Assembly (NCBI RefSeq): GCF_000412335.2
Contig: NZ_KE161030.1
Span: 282,014 to 346,013, forward strand
Source: Cedecea davisae DSM 4568
GTDB taxonomy: Bacteria > Pseudomonadota > Gammaproteobacteria > Enterobacterales > Enterobacteriaceae
Length of the DNA: 64,000 bases
Direction: 5' to 3'
The translations under genes were made by a program, and so were the position numbers. Below the pieces are notes generated by a model. It was not told where the DNA came from. It ran no database searches and was given only the letters and a program-made list of their open reading frames with translations. This document shows, in pieces, positions 43,411 through 52,599 of the stretch (the stretch's first letter is position 1; each line of letters opens with the position of its first letter).

Positions 43411-43416
43411 GTCTGA

Positions 43417-44985
43417 TTACTTAGTGACGTTGTCGTAATACACCATATCCGCATTCAGACCTTGCTGGTAGCCTTTAATGTTATCGCGGACCACCACCTG
43501 GGTTTTACCCTGGTCAACAAACACATACGGGGAGCTACGCTGCAATTCTTCCTGCAGTTTGGTGTAGAGCGTTTTGCGTTTGGCCGGGTCAGCTTCGGCA
43601 ACTGCCGCCAGCGTTTGCTTGCTCAGCTCTGGTATCTGCCAACCGTTCAGTCCGGCAACGGTGCTGGCCTTGCCGTCGTTATAGGCGAAGGCGCTGGCGT
43701 TGGAGTGGGCGTCGAAATAGTCAGGGATCCACAGGCGAATCGCCGCCTGGTGCTGTTTGGCGCGAACGCGGGCGTAAACCTGGCTACCGGCGGCAGGCAG
43801 TAAATCAACCTTCACGCCGCCCTGGGCGAAGCTCGCCTGCATGGACTGGGCAATGGTGATAAACGGCGGCTTGTTTTCCACGTCCAGAGAGAAGTGAGCG
43901 TCTTTAATTCCCGCTTTGGCGAGGATCTCTTTGGCTTTAGCCGGGTCAAATTTAAACGGTGAGTTCTCCAGCGCGCCCGGGAAACCGACCGGCAGGAAGC
44001 TCTGATGCACGAAATACTGGCCTTTCAGCAGATCTTTAGTAATCCCCTGGTAGTCCACGAGGTAGCGAGCCGCTTCCCACAGCGCCGGGTTTTTCAGCAG
44101 TGGGTTAGCGTTATTGCCGACGTTAAATACCAGATAGTTTTGCTCGGCGCTCGGAATGCTCAGCACTTTCACGCCCGGTTTACCTTCCAGAGCGCTGGTC
44201 TGGTCAGAGCCTAAATCACGGGCGATGTCGGCGTCACCTTGCTGGATAAGCAGGCGGCGAGCGGCCGGATCGGGCACGTTTTTAATGATGATGTTTTTAA
44301 CTTTTGGCGCGTCGCCAGGCGAGGTTGGGTTGGCGTCCAGCACGATGGCCTGGTGCGGCTGATAGACGCGCATTTTGAACGGGCCGCTACCGGCGGAGTG
44401 CATTTTCAGCCACTCGTTACCGAAGTCGCCAGCTTTAACATTAGGCTCTACCGCCTTTTCATCGACGATGGAGGCGATTGGCGTGGAGAGAATATTCAGC
44501 GCTACCGCCGGGCTGACGTCCGCCGTCCAGTGTACTTCCAGCGTGTGCTCATCGACCTTTTTCAGCTGGCTTGCGATGTTATCCGGCTGCCAGCCGAGCA
44601 CGTTGAGAATAAAGGCCGGGGACTTGTTCAGCGTCACCGCGCGGGTGTAAGAGAAAATAACGTCTTCCGGGCGCAGCGGGTTGCCGGAGGCAAATTTGGC
44701 ATCCGGACGCAGCTTAATAGTCAGCTTTTTATGGGCGGCATCGCCTTCCCAGCTGGCGGCCAGAATTGGCACAACTTTAGCCGGGTCGGTACGGTCGGCC
44801 TGCACCAGGCGCTGGTAAAGGCTTGGCACGGTCTGAATGCTGGAAAGCTCGTTGGCTTCGGCCGGGTCGAGACTGACGATATCGTCCAGTCCCTGAGCGA
44901 CAACCAGGGTATCCGGCGGCGTGGCGGCATGAGAAGCCGCGGACAGCGCGGCAAGCAGCAGTAATGGCAGAACTTTTCTTTGCAT
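43417..44985 (-). CDS. ABC transporter substrate-binding protein, SBP family 5
   Basis: Periplasmic binding protein of 522 residues with a signal peptide cleaved near residue 20 (ASHA). Family 5 hallmarks: LDPAEANE... near residue 40, a LTIKLRPDAKFASGNPLRPEDVIFS-like segment, and ANPTSPGDAPKVKN mid-protein. It resembles dipeptide/nickel-type binders but I cannot assign the ligand. First gene of the five-gene operon; location next to patA hints at nitrogen compounds, without proof. Confidence 0.92.
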   Translation of the reverse strand: MQRKVLPLLLLAALSAASHAATPPDTLVVAQGLDDIVSLDPAEANELSSIQTVPSLYQRLVQADRTDPAKVVPILAASWEGDAAHKKLTIKLRPDAKFASGNPLRPEDVIFSYTRAVTLNKSPAFILNVLGWQPDNIASQLKKVDEHTLEVHWTADVSPAVALNILSTPIASIVDEKAVEPNVKAGDFGNEWLKMHSAGSGPFKMRVYQPHQAIVLDANPTSPGDAPKVKNIIIKNVPDPAARRLLIQQGDADIARDLGSDQTSALEGKPGVKVLSIPSAEQNYLVFNVGNNANPLLKNPALWEAARYLVDYQGITKDLLKGQYFVHQSFLPVGFPGALENSPFKFDPAKAKEILAKAGIKDAHFSLDVENKPPFITIAQSMQASFAQGGVKVDLLPAAGSQVYARVRAKQHQAAIRLWIPDYFDAHSNASAFAYNDGKASTVAGLNGWQIPELSKQTLAAVAEADPAKRKTLYTKLQEELQRSSPYVFVDQGKTQVVVRDNIKGYQQGLNADMVYYDNVTK

Positions 44986-45160
44986 GTGTGCACCCTGTAA
45001 ATTGTGTTTTTTATCGGCTTTTTCTAAGTGTATTTACGTTAGGTGAGTTATCGCAATTCACAAAGTCAAAATTGCGCTTTGCATATAAATATACGATATA
45101 TCCAATGCCATAAAGTGCTGAGAATCCTCATTCCTTCAGTTTTCCTCGCAGGGAAAAGGC

Positions 45161-45195
45161 GCAAAAAAAAGCCTCCACGCAAAGGCGGAGGCTTT
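45161..45195 (-). terminator. Terminator of proP
   Basis: On the minus strand, stem GCCTCC / GGAGGC (45171-45176 with 45187-45192, extendable by AAA/TTT) followed by a run of eight T. It lies 42 bp after the proP stop. The rest of 44986-45160 is AT-rich and holds the binding-protein promoter; an ATATATCG-type near-palindrome at about 45089-45105 may be an operator. Confidence 0.85.
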
Positions 45196-45234
45196 CTCAT
45201 TCTTTCCCTGTACCCCTTAGTCAGGAGGGAAAAA

Positions 45235-46736
45235 CTACTCGTTTATGCGCGGGTGCTGCTGCACCAGCAGGGTACGTTTCGCCTGTAAGTCTTCGATTTC
45301 CTTATCCAGGTCCTCGATCTTCTGCTCGATATTATCGTGATGCTCCTGAACAATCTCACGAGCTTCGGCAATATCAGAGGCCGCCGGCGTTGCGCCTTTC
45401 AGCGGTTTATTCGCCGTCTCTCTCATGGTGATGGCGGTGATAAAGCCGATAATCGCCACGACCATCAGGTAGTAAGCAGGCATCATCAGGTTCTGGGTAG
45501 TTTCTACCAGCCAGGCCGCAAGCGTAGGCGTCACGCCCGCAATCAGCACCGAGATGTTAAAGGCGCTGGCAAGGGCGCTATAACGAATATGGGTCGGGAA
45601 CATCGCCGGCAGAGTGGATGCCATTACGCCGATAAAGAAGTTCAGCACCACCGCCAGTATCAGCAGACCGGCAAAAATCAGCCCAATTTCGTTGCTGTTA
45701 ATCAGCATAAACGCCGGAATAGACAGCAGGAACAGGCCGAGACTGCCGAGGAAGATAAACGGACGGCGGCCAAAACGGTCGCTCAGCAGGCCAATCATCG
45801 GCTGTACGAACAGCATCCCCACCATAATGGCGATGATTATCAGCACCCCATGCTCTTCCGAATAATGCAGGTTATGGGAGAGGTAGCTCGGCATGTAGGT
45901 CAGCAGCATGTAGTAGGTTACGTTGGTGGAAATCACCAGACCGACACACACCAGCAGGCTGCGCCAGTGTTTGGTGGCAATCTCTTTAAACGATACCTTC
46001 GGCCCTTCAGCCAGGCCTTCGCGGTCGCCCTGTTCCATTTTCTCAACGTGCTGCTGGAACGCCGGAGTCTCTTCCAGCGCGTGGCGCAGGTAGAGGCCGA
46101 TGATGCCCAGCGGCAGCGCCAGGAAGAACGGAATACGCCAGCCCCATTCGAGGAAGCTTTCCTCGCCGACAATCGCGGTAATCAGCACCACGACGCCCGC
46201 GCCGCAGACAAATCCGGCTATTGAACCGAAGTCCAGCCAGCTGCCCATAAAGCCGCGTTTTCGGTCGGGTGAGTATTCGGCCACAAAGATAGACGCCCCG
46301 GTATATTCGCCGCCTACCGAGAAGCCCTGGGCCATTTTGGCCAGCAGCAGCAGGATAGGTGCCCAGATGCCGATGGTGGCATAAGACGGGATAAGCCCGA
46401 TGGCGAAGGTACTGAGCGACATGATGACGATGGTGATAGCCAGAATTTTCTGACGACCGTATTTATCCCCTAGCATCCCAAAGAACAGGCCGCCCAGCGG
46501 GCGAATCAGGAAAGGAACAGAGAAGGTCCCCAGCGCGGCAATCATCTGCACGCTTGGGCTGGCATCCGGGAAGAAGACTTTACCCAGGGCGTAAGCAACA
46601 AAACCATAAACACCAAAATCAAACCATTCCATCGCGTTACCGAGTGAGGCGGCAGTGATGGCTTTTTTCAGGCGCGCATCGTCAATGATAGTGACATCAC
46701 TGACCTTAATCGGCCTGACTTTTTCCTTTTTAACAT
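45235..46736 (-). CDS. proP: Proline/glycine betaine transporter ProP, with apparent frameshift at codon 6-7
   Basis: MFS osmosensory proton symporter for proline and betaine. The protein is conserved with E. coli ProP from VRPIKVSDVTIIDD to the C-terminal coiled coil (NIEQKIEDLDKEIEDLQAKR). The homologous ATG at 46736, preceded by GAGG, encodes MLKRKK but then is one base out of frame: GGAAAAAGTC has five A where six would restore MLKRKKVRPIKV. The main frame has no in-frame ATG with a ribosome site upstream, only a GTG at 46869. So this is either a homopolymer sequencing error, a real 1-bp deletion, or a site of -1 slippage. The span is not a multiple of three for this reason. Terminator downstream. 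Confidence 0.8.
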
Positions 46737-47041
46737 TTTTTATCCTCGAGTTTTCCTTGCGGGGGTAAAAATTCCCTCTGTAAGTGTAGTGTGCCGATGA
46801 ACAAACGCTGGCGAAAACAGCAGCACTCAGTTCAGGTGCCAGCAAAGAGAGGTGAACAAGTAATAACACATTGAAACTATTTAAAATGCAATGCTTAAGC
46901 TAGTCTCATTAATATTGTGGCTAATACTTGGAAGTGTGATCAATATCAAATTTTTTAACTAAAGTAAAATTTCACTGCGCCGACATAACATAGATACCAC
47001 TAAAGCATTAACATCTGGATAACCTCTCAAAGGGAGTTGCT
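46737..47041. promoter_or_regulatory. 305-bp divergent region between proP and aer
   Basis: Contains the proP promoters on the left and the aer sigma-28 promoter on the right. On the proP side a GTGTTATTACTTG-type segment at 46857-46869 could be part of a CRP or Fis region, but I see no clear palindrome. No gene is supported. Confidence 0.5.
46960..46986 (+). promoter_or_regulatory. Sigma-28 promoter of aer
   Basis: TAAAGTAA-N11-GCCGACAT: -35 matches TAAAGT, spacing is 11, and the -10 has GCCGA. It lies 55 bp before the aer start. E. coli aer belongs to the FliA regulon. Confidence 0.8.
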
Positions 47042-48562
47042 ATGTCCGCCCATGTGCCGGTCACCCAGCGCGAATACACGCTCGATGACGATACGACCCT
47101 GATGTCCACCACCGATCTGCAAAGTTACATTACCCACGCTAACGATACCTTCGTGCAGGTCAGCGGTTACCAGCTTCATGAACTGAGCGGCGCTGCACAC
47201 AACGTCGTGCGGCATCCCGATATGCCGAAAGCGGCATTTGCCGACATGTGGTTTACCCTGCAACAGGGCGAGCCGTGGACCGGCATCGTGAAGAATCGCC
47301 GTAAAAATGGCGACCATTATTGGGTGCGGGCCAATGCCGTACCGGTGGTGCGCAACGGCAAAACGACCGGCTATATGTCGATTCGCACCAAGGCCACGCC
47401 GGAAGAAATTGCCGCCGCCGAGCCGCTGTATAAGGCCCTGAACGAAGGGCGCAGCAACAAGACCGTTTACAAAGGCCTGGTACTGCGCAAAGGCCTGTTT
47501 GGCAAGCTGCCGACGCTTTCCCTGCGCTGGCGTATTCGCGGGCTGATGGGCGGGCTGTTTGTGCTACTGATGGCCGCCGCTTTTGCGTTCGGCGAGAACC
47601 CGCTGCAAATGCTGGCCATTACGGCGTTTACCGCACTTGCCTGTATCCTGCTGGAGTGGCAAATCGCACGTCCCCTGGAAAACGTTAAACGCCAGGCGCT
47701 GGAAGTAGCGACCGGCAACAGCCACCGCGTTAAGCACCTACAGCGTAGCGACGAAATTGGCACCATTTTGCGCTCTATCGGCCAGCTTGGCCTGATGTGC
47801 CGCTGGCTGATTAATGATGTCAGCAGCCAGGTGGCAAACGTGCGTACCGGCAGCGAAGCCATGGCCAAGGGTAATGACGATCTTAACGAGCGTACCCGTC
47901 AGACGGTGGTCAACGTGCAGCAAACCGTGGCGACCATGAACCAAATGGCGGCTTCGGTACAAACCAACTCGGAAACCGCGGCGGCGGCAGACAAACTTTC
48001 CAGCTCCGCCAGCGATGCAGCCACCCAGGGCGGCCACGCGATGGAAACCGTGGTGACCACCATGGACGATATCGCAGACAGCACGCAGCGCATCGGCTCT
48101 ATCACTACCCTTATCAACGACATCGCCTTCCAGACCAATATTCTGGCGCTTAACGCGGCGGTAGAAGCGGCCCGCGCCGGTGAGCAGGGTAAAGGCTTTG
48201 CGGTGGTTGCCGGTGAGGTTCGCAATTTGGCTCAGCGCAGCGCCAGTGCGGCCAACGATATCCGTAAGCTTATCGACGCCAGCGCCAGCAAGGTACAGTC
48301 GGGCACGGTACAGGTTCACGAGGCGGGCCGAACCATGCAGGACATCGTGGCTCAGGTACAAAACGTGACCCAGCTTCTCGGCCAGATTAGCCATGCCACT
48401 TCGGAACAGGCCGATGGCCTGGCGGATATCACCCGCGCGGTGGCGGAATTAAATTCCATCACTCAGAAAAACGCCGCGCTGGTGGAAGAAGGTGCGCAGG
48501 TTTCAGCGATGGTTAAACACCGCGCTACCCGCCTGCAGGATGCGGTAACCGTGCTGGGATAA
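47042..48562 (+). CDS. aer: Aerotaxis receptor Aer
   Basis: FAD-binding energy taxis receptor. It has 506 residues, as in E. coli: N-terminal PAS domain (about 15-120, with [14 protein letters not shown] and [17 protein letters not shown]), membrane anchor (about 168-205), HAMP-like segment, and the MCP signalling domain with [20 protein letters not shown] near residue 360. No periplasmic domain and no methylation pentapeptide, as usual. Divergent from proP; in E. coli aer neighbours patA, so the ABC operon and proP are inserted here. Confidence 0.96.
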   Translation: MSAHVPVTQREYTLDDDTTLMSTTDLQSYITHANDTFVQVSGYQLHELSGAAHNVVRHPDMPKAAFADMWFTLQQGEPWTGIVKNRRKNGDHYWVRANAVPVVRNGKTTGYMSIRTKATPEEIAAAEPLYKALNEGRSNKTVYKGLVLRKGLFGKLPTLSLRWRIRGLMGGLFVLLMAAAFAFGENPLQMLAITAFTALACILLEWQIARPLENVKRQALEVATGNSHRVKHLQRSDEIGTILRSIGQLGLMCRWLINDVSSQVANVRTGSEAMAKGNDDLNERTRQTVVNVQQTVATMNQMAASVQTNSETAAAADKLSSSASDAATQGGHAMETVVTTMDDIADSTQRIGSITTLINDIAFQTNILALNAAVEAARAGEQGKGFAVVAGEVRNLAQRSASAANDIRKLIDASASKVQSGTVQVHEAGRTMQDIVAQVQNVTQLLGQISHATSEQADGLADITRAVAELNSITQKNAALVEEGAQVSAMVKHRATRLQDAVTVLG

Positions 48563-48569
48563 CGACGTA

Positions 48570-48590
48570 GAGCGGATAAATTATCCGCTC
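48570..48590. terminator. Hairpin between convergent aer and dpiA
   Basis: 9-bp stem GAGCGGATA / TATCCGCTC in the gap, touching the dpiA stop. No T tract on either strand, so a weak call. Confidence 0.4.
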
Positions 48591-49278
48591 AGCTGCGCTT
48601 ATATAAACGGCGGGGGTGACCAATTTTGCCGTACAGCATCTCTACGCTGAGAAAACCTTTTTCGACGCAGTGCTCCAGGTAGCGGCGGGCGGTGGTTTTA
48701 CTCAGTTTGGTTTCGCTTACCACGTCGTCCACTGAAAAACAGCGCTGCGCTTCGCCCTCGCGAAACAGGCGCTGCACCAGCTCTAAGGTATTTTCCTCAA
48801 TCCCCTTGCTGCCCGCGTCGAGCGGGGCGTTTCTTGCCTGTAGTTCATAAAGCTTATCGACGTTTTGCTGATCGACCACTTTCCATTCGCGCTGCTGCTG
48901 GCTGAACTGTACGAAGCGCTCCAGAGAGTGGCTCAGACGCTTCCACGAAACGGGCTTCAGGATGTAGTCAAACGCGCCGCTGCGGATGGCCTGGCTACAG
49001 GTATCCATATCGCTGGCGGCGGTAATGAAAATGACCGAGCACGGATACTGCTTGAGCAGGTCGCTGCCGAACAGCGTGATGCCTTTGCCGTCGGGCAAAT
49101 AGTTGTCCAGCAGCAGCAACTGAGGCTGCTTTTCGCGCATCAGGCGCTGGGCGGCGGCCAGGCTGCTGGCAATGCCAACCAGATGGAGGTGAGGGTGCTT
49201 ATCGATAAGCTCCGCATGGAGGGCGGCAAGTTCGCTCTCATCCTCCACGATCAGCACATTAATCATTTCATTCTGCAT
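48589..49278 (-). CDS. dpiA: Response regulator of the CitB/DpiA family
   Basis: Two-component regulator for citrate fermentation genes. 229 residues: receiver domain with phospho-acceptor Asp58 (LLLLDNYLPDG) and Lys in YILKPVSW; C-terminal helix-turn-helix (about 165-225: VVSETKLSKTTARRYLEHCVEKGFL). Family members bind AT-rich DNA. Start at 49278 (MQNEMINVLIVED) because the sensor gene ends 11 bp upstream; MINVLIVED at 49266 is the alternative. Likely activates the divergent citrate operon. Confidence 0.9.
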   Translation of the reverse strand: MQNEMINVLIVEDESELAALHAELIDKHPHLHLVGIASSLAAAQRLMREKQPQLLLLDNYLPDGKGITLFGSDLLKQYPCSVIFITAASDMDTCSQAIRSGAFDYILKPVSWKRLSHSLERFVQFSQQQREWKVVDQQNVDKLYELQARNAPLDAGSKGIEENTLELVQRLFREGEAQRCFSVDDVVSETKLSKTTARRYLEHCVEKGFLSVEMLYGKIGHPRRLYKRS

Positions 49279-49288
49279 ACTAAAAGCC

Positions 49289-50905
49289 TTACGTTGGGTT
49301 GAGGTTGCTGCCCGGAACGACAACGTCTGGAATAAAGACCGAGAAAACGGTTCCGCTCGGCAGGTTGTCGGAAACCTCCACGCTGCCTTTTGCCAGCGCA
49401 ACATAACTGGCGATAAGGTGCAGCCCCAGCCCGTGATCGCCGTGGGTTTTGGTGGTGACGCCGGGGGTGAAAATATGCTCACGCAGCTCCGGGGCAATGC
49501 CTACGCCGTGATCGGCCACTTCAATCACCAGTTCTCGTTCGTTGAGCACGATATACACTTCAACCGGCTGGTGTTCGCCTTCGGCGCGCTGCGTGGCTTC
49601 AATTGCGTTATCCAGCAGGTTGCCAATTATCGAAATCAGCTCTGACTCCGGCACGTTAGCGGGCATGCGGGTCATGCTGCAGGCCGGGTCGAACGCCAGC
49701 ACCACCCCTTTTTCTCTCGCTCTGGCATATTTCCCGAGCAGCAGCCCGCAAAGCGTGGCGGAGCAGAAACGTGCTGAGACAAAATCCAGCACTTCCTGAG
49801 CATGTTCAGACTGGGCTTTGATGTAGCGTTTTGCCTCGTCGTAGCGTGCCATATGCAGCAGCCCGGCAAGCGTTGCCATACGATTTAACTGCTCATGACG
49901 CATGATGCGCAGGTTATCGACATAACGCTTTACCTGGCTTAGCTGGAAGCTCAGGCTGTCGATATCCTTGCGGTCGCGGAAGGTGATAACCCATCCCTGC
50001 AACTTGCCCTCCAGTTCGATGCGCACCCGGCTTGCCACCACGCTGAGATCGTTGAAGGCGCAAATTTCGTCGTGGGTATCGCGAGCCAGCATCACTTCGG
50101 GGTTGAAGAACGCGACCGGGTTAATCACCTCGGCAAGCTGCCTGCCTCTGATCTCGCGCGAAGGCTGGTTCAGTCCGAGCAGTTTTTTCGCCGCCTTATT
50201 GATAACCTCAATATGCGACTGGCTATCAATGGCTATCACCCCTTCATAAATCGACTCCATCATCGCCTTCTGCTGGCGCACCAGCAGGCTTATCTGCCTG
50301 GGCTCCAGGGAAAACATCTGCTTTTTAATGCTGCGGGTGAAGTACCAGGAAAAAACGAATAAGGCGACCAGCAGAAAAGCGGCGGCCAGCAGAATATTAA
50401 TCACTTTGCCGGAGGTGACATCGTCGAGATAGCTTTTCAGGTAGCCGACGGAAACGATGCCGATGACTTTGCCGTGTTGGTCAAAAATCGGCGCTTTGCT
50501 GCGTAATGAAAGACCAAGGCCGCCCTGGCGCAAAGTGGTAATGCTTTTGCCCTGTAAAACCTCTTCGTTATCGCCGCCGACCAGGGTTTTGCCCACCCGG
50601 TCTGCGTAGGCCGAGTGGTAGAGATGGATGCCGTGGTCATCGCCAATAACGATAAAGCTGGCGTCGCTGTGGCTAACCAGTTTTTGCATAAAGCTATGGA
50701 TTGCCGGAATATCCTTTCTGGCTACAGAATCCTCTAATGTGGGAATTAAGGCAATATCTTCTGCCTGAATTCTGGCGCGGGTGCTCATTTCCTGATAAAG
50801 CTGGCGGCCAACGTCGAAATAGTAATAGGTGCCGAGCATGCAAAATAGCACCGAAAAAAAGGCGACGAGGTAGATAAATAAGCGTATTTGAAAAGAGACT
50901 TTCAT
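49289..50905 (-). CDS. dpiB: Sensor histidine kinase of the CitA/DpiB family
   Basis: 538 residues: TM1 at about 8-28, periplasmic PAS (PDC-like) domain (about 30-168), TM2 at about 172-190, cytoplasmic PAS (about 210-315), DHp with H-box IMRHEQLNRMATL, then HATPase (NLLDNAIEA, DHGVGI, GDHGLGLHL). In the ligand site the RxxH pair of CitA (Arg66/His69) reads His94-LY-His97 here, so the first arginine is lost; the later Arg/Lys pair (Arg135, Lys137) is kept. This may alter ligand choice. ATG at 50905; longer frame is unsupported. Confidence 0.9.
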   Translation of the reverse strand: MKVSFQIRLFIYLVAFFSVLFCMLGTYYYFDVGRQLYQEMSTRARIQAEDIALIPTLEDSVARKDIPAIHSFMQKLVSHSDASFIVIGDDHGIHLYHSAYADRVGKTLVGGDNEEVLQGKSITTLRQGGLGLSLRSKAPIFDQHGKVIGIVSVGYLKSYLDDVTSGKVINILLAAAFLLVALFVFSWYFTRSIKKQMFSLEPRQISLLVRQQKAMMESIYEGVIAIDSQSHIEVINKAAKKLLGLNQPSREIRGRQLAEVINPVAFFNPEVMLARDTHDEICAFNDLSVVASRVRIELEGKLQGWVITFRDRKDIDSLSFQLSQVKRYVDNLRIMRHEQLNRMATLAGLLHMARYDEAKRYIKAQSEHAQEVLDFVSARFCSATLCGLLLGKYARAREKGVVLAFDPACSMTRMPANVPESELISIIGNLLDNAIEATQRAEGEHQPVEVYIVLNERELVIEVADHGVGIAPELREHIFTPGVTTKTHGDHGLGLHLIASYVALAKGSVEVSDNLPSGTVFSVFIPDVVVPGSNLNPT

Positions 50906-51091
50906 AATCCAGCGTGTATTCAGCAGAGCAAGACGCCAGCTTAACACTGATGAGCCGCAGTCTACGTGGCTTTGAGTGAAAGTTTGAACAACCTCACGCA
51001 ACGGCGTTTTTCATCCTCTATCTGCTGTTTTTTAGGCCAGCTTAAGGTTTCTCTAAGCCTATTAATAAAAACCATAAAAACCACGCCAACA

Positions 51092-51138
51092 ATTAAAACC
51101 ATTAACGCCATAGATGCCTTTAAATTAACGGTTTTAAT
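51092..51138. promoter_or_regulatory. AT-rich inverted repeat between dpiB and the citrate operon
   Basis: Arms ATTAAAACCATTAA (51092-51105) and TTAACGGTTTTAAT (51125-51138) pair with one mismatch across 19 bp. Further ACCATAAAAACC units lie just left. DpiA/CitB regulators bind AT-rich sites, so this is the best candidate operator in the 51002-51211 gap. Confidence 0.55.
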
Positions 51139-51211
51139 CTGCTTGCCCTCACATTACATGGGTATTTAATCTTTTAGTCTGCTCCGACAAATTAAAATAA
51201 GGAGCTTGATT

Positions 51212-52576
51212 ATGAGCACGACCGATGATTCCTACAACATCATTCCAGAACCTATTGATATTAATAAGCCGTCGATGAAGGAGCGCTGGTGGCATATTCT
51301 CGACAGCTGGAAAGTGGGCATTATCCCGCTGCCGCTGTTTGTTCTGGCCGGTGCGCTGATAGCCATTGACTGCCTGGGCGGCAAGCTGCCGAGCGACATC
51401 GTGGTGATGGTGGCCACTCTGGCTTTCTTCGGCTTCGCCTGCGGCGAGTTTGGTAAGCGCCTGCCGGTTATCGGCAAAATGGGCGCCGCCGCCATCTGCG
51501 CCACCTTTATCCCTTCCGCGCTAGTCTATTACGGGCTGCTGCCGGATGTCGTGGTAGAGTCCACCACCAAATTCTACAAATCCACCAACATTCTCTATCT
51601 CTACATCTGCTGCATTATCGTCGGCAGCATCATGAGCATGAACCGCACCGCGCTGATTCAGGGCTTCCTGCGCATTTTCTTCCCGATGCTGTGCGGTGAA
51701 GTGGTCGGCATGGTTGTTGGCATGGGCGTTGGGCTGGCGTTAGGCCTTGAACCCTTCCAGATCTTCTTCTTCCTGATTTTGCCTATTATGGCCGGCGGCG
51801 TGGGCGAAGGGGCTATTCCGCTTTCCATCGGCTATGCCACCCTGCTGCATATGGACCAGGGCGTGGCGCTGGGCCGCATTCTGCCTATCGTGATGCTGGG
51901 TAGCCTGACGGCGATTGTTATCTCCGGCTGCCTGAACCAACTGGGTAAGCGCTTCCCGCATCTGACCGGGGAAGGGGAGCTGATGCCGGGCAAAAAAGCC
52001 AACGGTGAGAAAGAGCCCTCCACGTCGATGTTCAGCGGTAAAGCGGATGTTACTACTATCGCTTCCGGCGCGCTGCTGGCGGTGCTGCTCTACATGGTCG
52101 GCATGCTGCTGCACAAACTGATTGGCCTGCCTGCACCGGTCGGCATGTTGTTTGTTGCCGTTCTTATCAAGCTTTGCCACGGCGTTTCTCCGCGCATGCT
52201 TGCCGGTTCGCAGGTGGTTTATAAATTCTTCCAGACCGCCGTCACCTACCCAATCCTCTTCGCCGTGGGCGTGGCGATTACGCCGTGGAACGAGCTGGTT
52301 GACGCTTTCACCATCAACAACCTGCTGGTCATCGTCAGCACCGTCAGCGCGCTGGTGGCGACCGGCTTCTTCGTCGGTAAAAAAATCGGTATGCATCCTA
52401 TCGACGTGGCGATTGTCTCCTGCTGCCAGAGCGGGCAGGGCGGCACCGGCGACGTTGCGATTCTTACCGCAGGCAACCGCATGTCGCTGATGCCGTTCGC
52501 ACAAATTGCCACCCGCATCGGCGGCGCAATTAACGTTTCGGTGGCGCTGCTGGTGCTTGGCAACTTTCTTGTCTGA
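51212..52576 (+). CDS. 2-hydroxycarboxylate transporter (CitS/CitW family), likely citrate carrier
   Basis: Inner-membrane secondary transporter of 454 residues with about 11 helices. Both family GGxG loops are present: MAGGVGEGAIPLS near residue 196 and GQGGTGDVAILTAGNRM near residue 412, where the arginine of the latter binds citrate in CitS. The sequence is clearly diverged from Klebsiella CitS, and may be closer to the citrate/acetate exchanger CitW. ATG at 51212 has GGAG seven bases upstream; an in-frame TTG at 51206 is less likely. First gene of the operon. Confidence 0.88.
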   Translation: MSTTDDSYNIIPEPIDINKPSMKERWWHILDSWKVGIIPLPLFVLAGALIAIDCLGGKLPSDIVVMVATLAFFGFACGEFGKRLPVIGKMGAAAICATFIPSALVYYGLLPDVVVESTTKFYKSTNILYLYICCIIVGSIMSMNRTALIQGFLRIFFPMLCGEVVGMVVGMGVGLALGLEPFQIFFFLILPIMAGGVGEGAIPLSIGYATLLHMDQGVALGRILPIVMLGSLTAIVISGCLNQLGKRFPHLTGEGELMPGKKANGEKEPSTSMFSGKADVTTIASGALLAVLLYMVGMLLHKLIGLPAPVGMLFVAVLIKLCHGVSPRMLAGSQVVYKFFQTAVTYPILFAVGVAITPWNELVDAFTINNLLVIVSTVSALVATGFFVGKKIGMHPIDVAIVSCCQSGQGGTGDVAILTAGNRMSLMPFAQIATRIGGAINVSVALLVLGNFLV

Positions 52577-52599
52577 TTTTTGATTAACCAGGAACTGTT

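Noticed and set aside
46716-46736. Programmed -1 frameshift in proP as an established mechanism
   Set aside because: The slippery site is G-AAA-AAG rather than the strong A-AAA-AAG, and no stimulatory structure is evident. Kept only as one option in the findings.
46787-46869. N-terminal extension of ProP starting at GTG 46869
   Set aside because: It keeps the main frame open but has no ribosome site, and the extra residues do not resemble ProP. The frameshift explanation is better supported.
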